From a virus, in the IMG/VR virus record IMGVR_UViG_3300032238_000485, positions 1-27,638 of that record: DNA of 27,638 nucleotides; one strand, 5' to 3'. The first letter of the stretch is position 1. Each line of letters starts with the position of its first letter. The translations under genes were made by a program, and so were the position numbers. Under the pieces are notes generated by a model, which did no database searches, was not told where the DNA came from, and was given only the letters and a program-made list of their open reading frames with translations. Positions 8,417 to 18,793 of this stretch are shown in pieces.

Positions 8417-8637
8417 TTAAAAACCCTGGTGGATCTGGATTTAACAAGTACGCGGCAGGGGCTAAGCGTTATGGTATTGGTGTTCTAAGCGGGCCAAACA
8501 CAGGAATGTCCCTAGATAAGACTGGTTATGCTGAGCGTTCAGCTAGGCAACGTGCAAAGAACTCAGCCATGCTAAAATGGATTAAGGGGAAGAGCGCTTC
8601 CCGTTACTTCGGTAAACCAACGATAGGTAAAATGTAA
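8413..8637 (+). CDS. Small basic protein
   Basis: A 74-residue protein rich in Lys, Arg, Gly and Ser (predicted pI high), overlapping the upstream stop by 4 nt (ATGA). Segments AERSARQRAKNSAMLKWIKGKSASRYFGK look like a short amphipathic basic helix. No family is recognised. Its place among tail and ejection genes suggests a minor virion or DNA-associated component. Confidence 0.65.
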   Translation: MIKNPGGSGFNKYAAGAKRYGIGVLSGPNTGMSLDKTGYAERSARQRAKNSAMLKWIKGKSASRYFGKPTIGKM

Positions 8638-9227
8638 TGCCGTATAAAAAGACACCTGCCGTCGACAGTGCTATGTCAGATAGATGGTCTAAACTAGCTA
8701 CCAAAGATGTAGTAGGCAAGGCAGCCGGATCTCCTACCCCCGCCCCAGCTGCTCCAAAGACTAATACAGGAGACAAGCTTGCTAAAGCTGTTGGCACTAC
8801 CCCTACCAGTCTTACACAGAAACTACAGCCTGGGTTAACTGATCAGCTAGCTATTAACAACTTAGAAACTCAGGGTAGAGTTGCGGACGCAATGAGGCTA
8901 TACCAAAACGAGGCAGCAAAACAGCAACTTCAGAACTCCCTAGCAACCATCAACCGTTCAGCTATCCAGCAGTATGAAGGTGTTGCCAATGATTACGCTG
9001 CTAGAGGTATGGTTAGAAGCGGTGGATATATGCGGGCAAATGATAAGGCATTGGCTACAACTAATGCACAGAAGATTGATGCTGAGAGTGCTGTAAGAGA
9101 CTTTATAGCCCAGAACCAGCTTGAAGGTGTTGCTCAGACCGGTGCTAAGCAGGCCAACCTACAGGATATTCTAATGAGACTTTTAACTCAATTTAATGCA
9201 AATAATGTGAATCAGTTGGTAATATAA
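8637..9227 (+). CDS. Helical internal virion protein candidate (gp14-like position)
   Basis: A 196-residue protein coupled upstream and downstream by TAATG. The N-terminal 60 residues are Pro/Ala/Thr-rich and flexible and begin MPYKKTP. From residue 60 on it is a long Gln/Ala/Asn-rich helix with the segment IQQYEGVANDYAARGMVRSGGYMRANDKAL around 104-133. Small, helical, Ala/Gln-rich proteins directly after the nozzle gene correspond in position to T7 gp14, an ejected inner-core protein. The role is inferred from composition and synteny. Confidence 0.68.
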   Translation: MPYKKTPAVDSAMSDRWSKLATKDVVGKAAGSPTPAPAAPKTNTGDKLAKAVGTTPTSLTQKLQPGLTDQLAINNLETQGRVADAMRLYQNEAAKQQLQNSLATINRSAIQQYEGVANDYAARGMVRSGGYMRANDKALATTNAQKIDAESAVRDFIAQNQLEGVAQTGAKQANLQDILMRLLTQFNANNVNQLVI

Positions 9228-10228
9228 TGGCAGATCAGAATCCTCAATCCCCTTTAACTGGTCAGCTAAGTGACCCAAACCTTGATCCAGCAATTAATGA
9301 GACACAAGGAATTATCGACAAATATTCTTACGTAACTGGTGGGCCAAACCAGTCGCTAATCAATGCTCTTACTGAACAGTCAAAGCAGAAGGTTCAGCAA
9401 TACAAGCAGAACCGTGCTGACGCTTCAAACATGTATGGACAATTGACTCAAACCGTAGACCAAGGAATTAACGTTGTTCAGCAGGGATACAACCAGGCTA
9501 TTCAGGAATCTTCACAAAATGCTTTAGGTGCTACATCTGCATTGGGTAACCAATTACAGCAACAGGTTGCCCAGCGACAGGCTGCGGCTAACGAACTGGG
9601 TATTGGAAGACAAGCAGCTCCAGTTAACTACGAGTCTGACGCTAGAATGAATGACGCCATGGCTGGTATCTTGGCCTCAAACCAAAATTGGAATAACTTA
9701 TTGAGAGCTCAGCAGCAAGGTGCTAGACAGCAGGGTGTAGATACAAAGACAGCATTAGGTCAATCAAAGAATCAGACTATGCTAGCCCTACAACAAGCTC
9801 TACAGGCCGGCCAAGGCAGTATCGCAAACCAGATTGCTGCTGAAAGAGGTAAGGCTGGAACCGTAGAAATGTCACCTATGGGTAAGATTTTGCTTGGTAG
9901 AATGACCACTAAGCCAAACACTAACGTAGTAAACATGAATAGTGCCCTAGCTGCATTTGAAAATGATCCTATGTTAGCTGCTGTTGGATTAGGTAAACCT
10001 TCTCAATTCCAAGACCCAGAGAATCCACAGAATGTTGGCCCTGTAGCTTGGCAGAACTACTATATGGGTGAGCTTCAAAAGGCATACAGCAATGACGCAT
10101 ACAAGGCTGGAACGCCTATAGGTGCTCAATTGCAGACATTTGCCAAGATATATGGCTTACCTGCACCGTATATTCAGAACGCTCAGGGTGTCATGCCTAA
10201 TTCGTCTTACTCCCCAGTCGACTATTAA
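9227..10228 (+). CDS. Gln-rich internal virion protein candidate (gp15-like position)
   Basis: A 333-residue protein with a high Gln, Asn and Ala content, mostly predicted helix and coiled coil between residues 40 and 205 (for example QQQVAQRQAAANELGIGRQAA). The C-terminal 100 residues are more globular, with WQNYYMGELQKAYSNDAY near 275 and a Tyr/Pro-rich end. It starts in a TAATG overlap with the preceding gene and is the last gene before the giant ejection-protein candidate. Like that neighbour it is probably packaged in the head or vertex and ejected, but no specific motif proves this. Confidence 0.68.
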   Translation: MADQNPQSPLTGQLSDPNLDPAINETQGIIDKYSYVTGGPNQSLINALTEQSKQKVQQYKQNRADASNMYGQLTQTVDQGINVVQQGYNQAIQESSQNALGATSALGNQLQQQVAQRQAAANELGIGRQAAPVNYESDARMNDAMAGILASNQNWNNLLRAQQQGARQQGVDTKTALGQSKNQTMLALQQALQAGQGSIANQIAAERGKAGTVEMSPMGKILLGRMTTKPNTNVVNMNSALAAFENDPMLAAVGLGKPSQFQDPENPQNVGPVAWQNYYMGELQKAYSNDAYKAGTPIGAQLQTFAKIYGLPAPYIQNAQGVMPNSSYSPVDY

Positions 10229-10229
10229 T

Positions 10230-10238
10230 TGCTATAAT
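10230..10238 (+). promoter_or_regulatory. Extended -10 promoter before the giant gene
   Basis: TGCTATAAT lies just after the upstream stop codon: TG-N followed by a perfect TATAAT (10233-10238). The start is expected near 10245, giving a leader of about 14 nt that contains AAAGAAAGG (10245-10253) before ATG 10259. TAATTGC (10226-10232) and GCAATTA (10253-10259) form a 7-bp inverted repeat enclosing promoter and ribosome site. There is no -35. Confidence 0.5.
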
Positions 10239-10258
10239 TGTCTTAAAGAAAGGCAATT

Positions 10259-13200
10259 ATGTCTCCAACTAATAAGGAAACTGCTGACCTCATAAGAAGA
10301 GTTAGGGGTGCTTCAAGTATTCCACCTCAGGCCGCTATGCCTAATGGCGGTACCCGCAGTGGTTTCACTGACTTTGGACACGTTGCCCCATACGACCCTA
10401 CTGTTCTACAAAAAGCTACACAAGAGGGTCAAGACCTTTCATCCAAGGTAGTAGAAGGTGGCATGAATGCCTTTGGTTACACTATCCGAGTTATCTCTGG
10501 TTTACAGCGTGGTGTGACTAACCTAGCCGCCGGTGTACTACCTCACGCGAACAACATCTGGGATACCTACAAAGATGGTTTCCAGTTTGAAGACGTCGGC
10601 AAAACTGCCAAAGAAGCTTACAACGCTGCCACTCAGGGAGCATGGGGTGCAGCTAAAGGTATTGCTGTATCCGGTGTACCTATCGCAGAAGAGCTAATCA
10701 AAAAGTTTGATGATAGACCGATTTATGAATGGGGTGCAGACCTATTCAAATCTGACGAATTTAGTCGTGCAATGAATAACCTTAAAGATAGCCCATTAAA
10801 TGCGATAAATGAGGCTACTCCGTATAGGGCAATACAAAAAGTATTTGGCAGTGACTTCGGATCTTTTGAAGATTTATCAAAATTAAACAGTCCTGAGTAT
10901 GCTGATGAAAAAGTCTTTGGTGGTATATCTATTCCATTTACCCCTATCCAGAACTTTATGCCACTATCTAGAGCTGAAACCTATGGATTAGGGTGGGATA
11001 TAACTACCGACCCTACAACATATGCGACTATGGGTCTTGCTGGTGCCATAAAAGGAGGCGCTAGAGGCATTAGCAGCGTCGCTAAGTACCAGAAGTCAGG
11101 TAAGGCAGCAAACTTCGCTGATATAGCCCCACAGGCCCTTCCTAGGCCATATTATGGAGTGGCTAAGGGTGGTAAAAAGGTAGCTATCCCTAACCCGACA
11201 TACACGGTTATGAACACTTCTCCGATAACCTACATCGTCAAGGAAATGGGTCGTGGATTTACTGAGGCACATAAGGCTAGATTGCACTATGCGGCATCGA
11301 AAAAGGCTGCATTGCAGGCTGTGCAGGAATATCAAACTGCCCTAGGTGAAGGACTACTTGGCAAAGAAGGTATGACACCACAATACGTGGAAGAATTTGC
11401 CGCAGCAACTAGAGATAGAGTGCTTCAGAACAAGAAAATGTCCCTAATTGAACAGGGCATTACAGATCCAATGGAAATTGAAAAGCTTGTTATGGAGACA
11501 ACTAAGGCACTGGAAGACCATGCTGCTGAAGTTGCTGCAAAAGCACCTGAAATCATTGCTGCTCTAAGCAGTAAGGAAGCTGCTGCAAACATCCAGCGCA
11601 TCGCGGAAGAAAACGGAATCACCCCGATAGAAGCTAGCGTAATAGAAATCGCAAACGCAACATCAAGAGGTCTAAGAAGAACTAGCCTGGCTATTCCACG
11701 TACAAAAAACCCTAAGATTAACGCTGAGCAATCACTCGAATTTAGCCGAGCAATGAAGGCACTGTCAGAACCAGACAACATTAATCCTGATTTTGGTGGC
11801 GGATGGGATGTCCTTGCTAAAACAGCATCCACAGAAACACTTAGACACGTATTCGATTCAATGGCAATGCCTATTGGATATAGAGAAAAATGGGCTGCAG
11901 CTGCCGCACAAAGTGCCGCCGAGAGAATGTCTGACGCCGGAGACCTTGTTCGACAAATGTATGGTTTGTCTCTTAGCCCTATGGCCGCTAAGAGCAGAAA
12001 GCCTGCTACTGATTTAGTGCAAGTTGACCAGCGAGTAGCCAAGGGTATTACTAGAGCAACTTGGGTTGTCAAGAACCCTAAAGAACTTAACCAGATTATG
12101 AAGATGCTTAGGCAGATTAAATCTACAAGAGAAGGTGCTGGAAGCAAAACCACACTACCAAGATCGATTCCTTCTGCAAAAGAGATTATTGCCGCACCGC
12201 AGTTCTTCTTAGATAACCTGACCAAAAACTACTACGAAGATGTTGTTAGAAAAACACTAAAGAACAGCAGACCGTGGGATGAACTGTATGTAACAGAAAA
12301 AGCTACATACGCTGAGCAGATCATTGCTGACCCTTCACTAATTCCGGGTTCAGTATTCCAGAAGTCATTACCTTCACCAACCCTAATGAGCGTAAGAATC
12401 GAATACATGACCGAACGTTCATTGGGGCAACAGACCGCAGAATACACTGCTGTGGAAAAGTGGAAGTCAATGGGATACAACCCGGTTACATTGCGGACAC
12501 AGCACCCTAAGCTTTACACGCTTGTATTTGACAGGGCAGATAAGGCTCCAGGCAAACAGGTAACTCTATCTGAAGTAATTAGACTTACCAACGTAGCCGC
12601 CGGTAGACTACAAGACCCTGTACTAAACAAGATTCTGTACAAGCTTGGAGTTAACCGTGCATCTCTTCACACACCTAATGGCCTATTGGATATGCCCCAG
12701 GTTGAAGAGATCCTACACAACGCACACACTGCTGTTATGGCTAAAGAACGTAGTCAGTTCCTTGCAAGACTTCAGGTTGAGAATACTGGAGAACTAGGTG
12801 CAGATGCTCTAGTAGACCCAACTCTACTGAACATAGATATGGAAGCATTGCTAGGACAACACATTGCTGACCTACAGGCTAAGGGTAGATTAGTTACATC
12901 AGATGAAATCAAACTTGCCGTAGAGAAACTAGCCGACATTCAGGAAGCTCAAATTGCAGCAAAAGATAAGCTAGCAAAATATGGATTTGATCCACTAGGT
13001 GCAGGTAGCCCTGCATTTGGTATGCTAACTAAATTTGATTCACCTGTTGCAAAGAAGTCTTCTACAACAGAAGCAAGAGCCCTAAAAGAACTTAAGGCAA
13101 TTGTTGAGTCAGTAAAAGACGTAAACATTCCACCAGAGCAGGCATACAACAACATGGTTGCAAAACTATCCGAGATTATGGATAGACCTAACGTATCTGC

Positions 13201-16200
13201 CTTGATTAAAAATGGGATTAAACAGATTATTGGTACTGGTGCTAAGGCTCGTAAAACACCTATAAGCCCAGACATGCTAAAGAGCTATTTTAGTCTAATC
13301 GGCAATATCATCCGTCAAGTGGAAGATAAAGTTAAGGTTGGCACTACAGCTGGATACGATGTTGTCTTCTCTAAAAAAGGTGGAGAATATGACCAGCAGG
13401 CAATTGACACATTCTTAGAGCAAGCGTACAGGGCAAGTAAGTCACAGGACTCTCTTGATGGCGGATACTTTGCTGACCAGATAGAGATGCTTGCTAAAAA
13501 GAAGCTAGGTAAGTCAAAGGACTACAAGCCTTTGCGTGAACAGTCACCTGAAGAAGTCAGAAAGACTCTACAGAACATAGGTCCATGGAACGGTGAAGGC
13601 ATGTCTGCTAGTTTGCTACAGACCATCATTCGTTTTACTGAAAGACAAACCGGTAGAGTAAAATCTAAACCTCTAACTGAACTTGAAAAGCAGGATATTC
13701 AAAGAAGCGAAGATGCCCTTTATGAAGGCATTATGGCGGCTTTGATTAAAGAAGAAGAGAAGATCTATCTCGCTGAACGGAAAGCACTGAAGCCTGTCAC
13801 TGAAGACACCGGCGAAGGTAGAATGATTAGAGTCGCTCCCGAGAACCTTCAGAACGAAGAAGAAGTTGCCGTTTACGAAAGTATTGTTAAGCCAAGAACT
13901 GTTCGAATTGATTCCAACGGTGAAATCCTAGGACTGCTCAATAAGTTTAAAGATGCCGTAAACGCGGCTATAGGCCAGGGTTACACTATTAAAGTTCCTG
14001 CGCTAGAAATAGTTGATAAAACAAATAAAGAAAAACTAATCAAGGTTGGATTAAACGACTTAAAGCCTGGAGATGAACTAAAGTACAAGTACTTCCTTGA
14101 TCTTTCACTTAACATACAGAAGTCGATGAAAGATGGCGGAAAAGTCAGCGAAGAGATTCTTCGTATTTGGCAAATCACTAAAGAACTTTCACAAACCAGC
14201 ATAGCTAGAGCAGAATCTAGAGCCGGTGGAGCAATCGTGCGAATGAGAGCAAGAAAAGCTGCGGAAGAAATATTCCCTAAATTTGCCTCTGCCGCAAGAA
14301 TGACTGAAGCTGCTGCAAAGATTACAGACAAAGTAAAAGCTGGAGTTCACTGGAGAGCGAGAGCATGGCTTGGAACATTCGTTGTCCAAGCTGATTCAGG
14401 TATTCGCGACATCGAGAAAAACGACCCTATTCTAGCGAGATTGTCTAAGGTAACTAGACCTGAAGACGGGCCACTAATTGAAAAGGAAAAGGCGCTTTTC
14501 ATAAAGATAGTCAAGGACTTGAGAGATAAATATCTCAAAGAAGGTTACAAGGCTAGCAAGGAAGACCTGACTGAGAAGTCTATCCAAGAAGTCATCGCAA
14601 TGGAAAACCCTATCGACTTCCTACGCAAGATTACAACCATGATTGTAAAAGACGATAAAGAAGCTGAGGCGTGGGGTATTGCAATGGGGCACCTGTCAAC
14701 CATGACTGTACAGGGCAAGCCTGGTCGCTACGATAGCTTTGCTGAATTGATTAAAACCTACAAGTCTGCCAGCAGGGAACAGAAGCCTGGAGACATCAGC
14801 ATTGTTACCGGTAAGCAAATCCCTACGGATAAAGAAGTGCTGCAAGTTCTTTCTGGTTTTGATGAAACTATTAGCGAAGCTGCGATGAAACTTCTTGCTC
14901 AGCCGGAGATTAGAAGAAACACAGTTCTAATGCTTCTAAAGAAACTTGACAAGACAGTAGAAAAAGCCGACCTAGAGGACGCACAGACCGGCGAACTCAT
15001 GGCAAGAATACATGCTCCTGGAGCAGATCAGATTCAAGCGGTTGCAGACAACCTACCTGATCCAAAGATAATGCAGCAAGAACTTGTAAACCAGTTTGCA
15101 CTCGAGCGTGTGAAACTGCACAACGAAGGTTTAGGTTGGCTAGAAATCCTGGTCGCTGAAGCTGTTGGAAAGGAAAACAAGCAATTCATCCTTGACCGTT
15201 TTGAGACACACACCACAGCAGAGACAGATCTTCTAGGAAGAACTATCGATGTCAATGAACCAAAGTTTACACCTGACCGCAGCACTATGAAGCGTTCATA
15301 TGAAACCACAAGCGTGCTTCTCACTGGATGGAAGAAGATTGTTGGTGGACTAAGCGAAATGGCTACCGCCAAGGGATTGGCATACGGTACTGAAGAGCGT
15401 ATGCAGTTTATGACTGAAATGGCTCTAAGAGCTTTGAGACTAAGAGACATGCACCTAAATATCCTAGGCATCTTCCCGTCAAGCTCATGGAGACTAAAGC
15501 GCAAAGAGAACATCATTGTTAAGCTAAATGCTTTTACTCCAGAAGAAGCTGCTTTGAAAGCAAAGCCAGCATATTTGAGTGATGCAGATATCCTAGATAT
15601 TTTCCCTCAGAACTTGGTTGCAAACATGCTATTTGTTGGGCCAATGGCTTCTATGCCAATCACTGCATTTGCACCAGCCGCTTCATTGCTAGTTACCGCA
15701 ATGGATACACTCAAGGCAGGTAGTTACTTTAGTAAAGAAGAGTTGAACATCCTTACAACTAAAATGGCTGAACTTATGCGCAATGATGCAAGCTTTGCAT
15801 CTCCAATCGCAAAGGGTTCTGACATAAGTCACTATGGATTAAATGCAGCTGAATTTGAGCAAAACATTAGAACCATTGTTGCATGGATGGTTGAACCAGA
15901 GAACGCATTTAAGCTATGGGACCAGCACGTTCTGAACGCAGCATATGCTTCAAAGATTTACAAGTACAAGTCAGGAAAGGTCACTGCACCAATTATTGAC
16001 GGTTTGTTAAAGATGTTCTCTAACTCATTTGCGTCTGTTGGAAACAAGATTGAAGCTGTACTTAATGCCAGCGAAGAGCTTAGAAAACTAACTGGCCGTG
16101 GTGAACTGACTGAAGAAGTACTATTCCAGGCTGAACTAGACCTTAATGCTGTACTTGCTGCACACATCGATAGAGACAGTTTTACTATCGCACAAGAAGC

Positions 16201-18793
16201 ACTCAGAATTGAAGCTGCAAATGCGTCCCCTGAAGGTCAAGCTATTCTTGCATCACAGCGTAAGGCGGCTAATGGTAACCCTATGCAGCAGATTAATGCT
16301 ATTAGACTTCAAACAGCCCAGAGCAGAGATCCTCTCTACATGAACCTAGCCGGTATGAGAAACCTAAATGAAGCCGTAAAGGCACCTCAAATAGGAAAAG
16401 ATGACCCATTCGATGTATTCCACGATCATTTGACTGCTGAAGTTCGTACTAACCTAACATTGAAATTTGGTGAAAAGTTTGGTCGTCTATTCTTTGATTA
16501 CGGCATGGAAAAACTTCGCCCACTATACGGACCACACGAAAGAAACCGTATTATCGATGTTAGCTTGTTTGAACAAATTGGCGCAAACATGAAACAAAGA
16601 TGGTCTCAAGAATTCCCTGACAGAAATATTTTAGGTGAAGCATGGCAGATAATCCAGAGAGTCCCGGCAGAAGTTAGAGACATCTCTTTTGAGGCTAGAG
16701 CCGCGCTAAGAGATGCTGCTGAAGAAGTAAGAAGAACCGGTAAGCAAGTCCTTACGCCAGATCAGTATGCTGAATTGATTAAAGAATCTAAGAAAATCGA
16801 TGAATTCCTTTCCTTAGACGATGAAGCATTAAACAGAGCAGTGTCCGAGCTTTGGAGTTTAGGTGGAAGAATCTTCTCTGGTGGAGAAAAGTCAATGCTA
16901 AAACGTTATGGATTAACACCATCATGGTTAAACAGAAACCTTTATGAAGTCGGTGGAGGAAACGTTAGGGCAGCAATTGACCCAGAAACAATGACCTATG
17001 TACGAGCTAAGGACGGTTACGCATTTAGAGATGCAAAGTCAATGGCATATATTTGGCAGGAATGGGAAATCGATAACCCTATTGAAATGATTGTCACTAT
17101 GAATGCCGCTATCCAGCGTGCACAGTTAATCCCTACAATAGCCGATGATGCTGTAAGAAAATACGGTATTCAAAAGTCATTTTACAAAAATGCAGCGGAA
17201 GCTAAAAAAGATGGCCTTGTTGCAATTAAAACAATAGAAAAGCCTCAGCGTGGTAGAGAACTGGTCTATTTCATGGATACGGAGAACTACTATTATCCTA
17301 TTGAAGTTGCACAGGAACTAAAAACATTTAGCGAATTCTTGGGTGAATTGAAATACATCCAGGGTGGCGGTATTGCTGAAAAGGTTCTGAGAAAGTTCAG
17401 TGAGCTCACAAACGTGGCTAAATCACTGATGACAATTCTAAGACCTGGAAACTATGTCCAGAACGGTCAGGGTGGTGTTTGGGTAAATGCTTTTGCTGGT
17501 ACTGTTTCACCGATGGCATACGGTAGAGCAATAAAGACTATGCAAGCCAGCGGAAGAAAAGCTGACTTTATTGACCTTAATGCACTTGAAGCCGAAATGG
17601 GTAAATATGAAGCGATGAAGGCTAAAGAAGGTTTTACTATTAAATCAGTTAACGATCCTAGAAAAACAGATTCTATGCTCGTCACTATTGCTGGCAAAGC
17701 ATACCCATTTAGTTATTCAGATCTAGAAAAGCTTGCAACTAAACATGGTATTAGAGTCCCTGTTGCCCAAAACCGTGACATGGATTTAGTCCAAGATGTT
17801 GCGGCTGCATCAAGTATTAGAGAAGCCAGTAAAGAACTTAGAAGAAAGATTGCTGGCAGATACAACAAGATTGTTCTTGGTGCCGGTAAAATTGCCGCAC
17901 AGCGTGATGAAGCCCTACGTTTAACATTGTTCCTAGATGAACTAGGTAAGAACAACTGGAAGTCGCTAGAAGCTGGTGCAGTAGAAGCTATGAAGAAAGT
18001 TGATCGTTATCACCCACAGGTGCAAGACCTATCAACTCCACTACAAAAAGCTAGACCATTCTTGATGTTTATTACTTGGAAACAAAAGATGATGGCTACA
18101 GTTCTAGGTGACTTGCTACAAAGACCTGGGCCAATGCTTAACTCAATTAGAGTAACTCAGGCAAGTAACAATTCTCAAGAGCAATCAAGGTCTAATACAT
18201 TTGGAAACTTGACTCCAGGTAGTGTTGCTTTGCCGGAAGACTACAAGTACAATCTTGACCCTATTGCAGTAGATCCTGTAACTGGAATGATGACACGCTA
18301 CTCGCTAGCAAACCCAGTGACAGACCTATATGGAAGCAATGGATTGTTGACCGGTATAAACTTCAACACCTATGAACCATTTACTGACCAGCTAATTCAG
18401 ATGACTCAAGAAACAGCAAACAAGCTGTTGAACCAGAGCTACCCATTTGTTCTGAAGGCTCTGTGGGAATATCCTCAAGGTAGAACCACTAGCGGACAGC
18501 AACTAGGGGCAAATGGATTTAATGCATTCCAGGATGCGCCACCGCTACTAAAAGACATTATGGTTTCAACCGGTTTAAACCCTGCCTATCAAACGATAGC
18601 TGCAATGTGGCCATGGTTAGCATCAGGTAAATCAGCTCAAATGTCAGGTGACCAGAGATTTAATGAAGTATGGAGAGCCTGGACTAACTTTGCAACCGGT
18701 GCCAAGCTAACACCGCTAGACACTATTCCAAATAGAAATAGGGGTATGCAGGAGCTTCTAGATAAGCTCAAAGCACTGCGAGAAATGCCCTAG
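10259..18793 (+). CDS. Giant internal virion/ejection protein candidate (2844 aa)
   Basis: One uninterrupted 2844-residue frame fills almost a third of the window. It follows nozzle and helical protein genes, where T7-like phages encode ejected core proteins such as gp16, though it is more than twice that length. Visible regions are: a Gly/Ala-rich hydrophobic stretch near residues 250-265 after DITTDPTTYATMG; long Lys/Glu/Ala-rich helical regions about 340-460 and 850-1600; a hydrophobic segment near 1785-1815 (NMLFVGPMASMPITAFAPAASLLV) that could enter a membrane; a KSLMTILRPGNYVQNG segment near 2390-2405, resembling the conserved motif of large polyvalent phage proteins; and PFLMFITWKQKMMATVLGDL near 2600. 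I see no convincing transglycosylase or polymerase active site. Arg codons are mainly AGA. Its stop overlaps a - strand stop. Confidence 0.8.
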   Translation: MSPTNKETADLIRRVRGASSIPPQAAMPNGGTRSGFTDFGHVAPYDPTVLQKATQEGQDLSSKVVEGGMNAFGYTIRVISGLQRGVTNLAAGVLPHANNIWDTYKDGFQFEDVGKTAKEAYNAATQGAWGAAKGIAVSGVPIAEELIKKFDDRPIYEWGADLFKSDEFSRAMNNLKDSPLNAINEATPYRAIQKVFGSDFGSFEDLSKLNSPEYADEKVFGGISIPFTPIQNFMPLSRAETYGLGWDITTDPTTYATMGLAGAIKGGARGISSVAKYQKSGKAANFADIAPQALPRPYYGVAKGGKKVAIPNPTYTVMNTSPITYIVKEMGRGFTEAHKARLHYAASKKAALQAVQEYQTALGEGLLGKEGMTPQYVEEFAAATRDRVLQNKKMSLIEQGITDPMEIEKLVMETTKALEDHAAEVAAKAPEIIAALSSKEAAANIQRIAEENGITPIEASVIEIANATSRGLRRTSLAIPRTKNPKINAEQSLEFSRAMKALSEPDNINPDFGGGWDVLAKTASTETLRHVFDSMAMPIGYREKWAAAAAQSAAERMSDAGDLVRQMYGLSLSPMAAKSRKPATDLVQVDQRVAKGITRATWVVKNPKELNQIMKMLRQIKSTREGAGSKTTLPRSIPSAKEIIAAPQFFLDNLTKNYYEDVVRKTLKNSRPWDELYVTEKATYAEQIIADPSLIPGSVFQKSLPSPTLMSVRIEYMTERSLGQQTAEYTAVEKWKSMGYNPVTLRTQHPKLYTLVFDRADKAPGKQVTLSEVIRLTNVAAGRLQDPVLNKILYKLGVNRASLHTPNGLLDMPQVEEILHNAHTAVMAKERSQFLARLQVENTGELGADALVDPTLLNIDMEALLGQHIADLQAKGRLVTSDEIKLAVEKLADIQEAQIAAKDKLAKYGFDPLGAGSPAFGMLTKFDSPVAKKSSTTEARALKELKAIVESVKDVNIPPEQAYNNMVAKLSEIMDRPNVSALIKNGIKQIIGTGAKARKTPISPDMLKSYFSLIGNIIRQVEDKVKVGTTAGYDVVFSKKGGEYDQQAIDTFLEQAYRASKSQDSLDGGYFADQIEMLAKKKLGKSKDYKPLREQSPEEVRKTLQNIGPWNGEGMSASLLQTIIRFTERQTGRVKSKPLTELEKQDIQRSEDALYEGIMAALIKEEEKIYLAERKALKPVTEDTGEGRMIRVAPENLQNEEEVAVYESIVKPRTVRIDSNGEILGLLNKFKDAVNAAIGQGYTIKVPALEIVDKTNKEKLIKVGLNDLKPGDELKYKYFLDLSLNIQKSMKDGGKVSEEILRIWQITKELSQTSIARAESRAGGAIVRMRARKAAEEIFPKFASAARMTEAAAKITDKVKAGVHWRARAWLGTFVVQADSGIRDIEKNDPILARLSKVTRPEDGPLIEKEKALFIKIVKDLRDKYLKEGYKASKEDLTEKSIQEVIAMENPIDFLRKITTMIVKDDKEAEAWGIAMGHLSTMTVQGKPGRYDSFAELIKTYKSASREQKPGDISIVTGKQIPTDKEVLQVLSGFDETISEAAMKLLAQPEIRRNTVLMLLKKLDKTVEKADLEDAQTGELMARIHAPGADQIQAVADNLPDPKIMQQELVNQFALERVKLHNEGLGWLEILVAEAVGKENKQFILDRFETHTTAETDLLGRTIDVNEPKFTPDRSTMKRSYETTSVLLTGWKKIVGGLSEMATAKGLAYGTEERMQFMTEMALRALRLRDMHLNILGIFPSSSWRLKRKENIIVKLNAFTPEEAALKAKPAYLSDADILDIFPQNLVANMLFVGPMASMPITAFAPAASLLVTAMDTLKAGSYFSKEELNILTTKMAELMRNDASFASPIAKGSDISHYGLNAAEFEQNIRTIVAWMVEPENAFKLWDQHVLNAAYASKIYKYKSGKVTAPIIDGLLKMFSNSFASVGNKIEAVLNASEELRKLTGRGELTEEVLFQAELDLNAVLAAHIDRDSFTIAQEALRIEAANASPEGQAILASQRKAANGNPMQQINAIRLQTAQSRDPLYMNLAGMRNLNEAVKAPQIGKDDPFDVFHDHLTAEVRTNLTLKFGEKFGRLFFDYGMEKLRPLYGPHERNRIIDVSLFEQIGANMKQRWSQEFPDRNILGEAWQIIQRVPAEVRDISFEARAALRDAAEEVRRTGKQVLTPDQYAELIKESKKIDEFLSLDDEALNRAVSELWSLGGRIFSGGEKSMLKRYGLTPSWLNRNLYEVGGGNVRAAIDPETMTYVRAKDGYAFRDAKSMAYIWQEWEIDNPIEMIVTMNAAIQRAQLIPTIADDAVRKYGIQKSFYKNAAEAKKDGLVAIKTIEKPQRGRELVYFMDTENYYYPIEVAQELKTFSEFLGELKYIQGGGIAEKVLRKFSELTNVAKSLMTILRPGNYVQNGQGGVWVNAFAGTVSPMAYGRAIKTMQASGRKADFIDLNALEAEMGKYEAMKAKEGFTIKSVNDPRKTDSMLVTIAGKAYPFSYSDLEKLATKHGIRVPVAQNRDMDLVQDVAAASSIREASKELRRKIAGRYNKIVLGAGKIAAQRDEALRLTLFLDELGKNNWKSLEAGAVEAMKKVDRYHPQVQDLSTPLQKARPFLMFITWKQKMMATVLGDLLQRPGPMLNSIRVTQASNNSQEQSRSNTFGNLTPGSVALPEDYKYNLDPIAVDPVTGMMTRYSLANPVTDLYGSNGLLTGINFNTYEPFTDQLIQMTQETANKLLNQSYPFVLKALWEYPQGRTTSGQQLGANGFNAFQDAPPLLKDIMVSTGLNPAYQTIAAMWPWLASGKSAQMSGDQRFNEVWRAWTNFATGAKLTPLDTIPNRNRGMQELLDKLKALREMP

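Noticed and set aside
11425-12225. A 266-codon open frame on the - strand inside the giant gene
   Set aside because: It is a shadow of the + strand codon pattern; its product is Ser/Leu/Ala-rich with no domain and no ribosome site.
15034-15516. A 160-codon - strand frame inside the giant gene
   Set aside because: Same reason: mirror of the + strand coding periodicity, no recognisable protein features.
10259-18793. Virion-packaged RNA polymerase of the N4 type
   Set aside because: Size would fit, but I could not find the T7-like polymerase motifs (DxxGR, Rx3Kx7YG, HD) in a sensible order.
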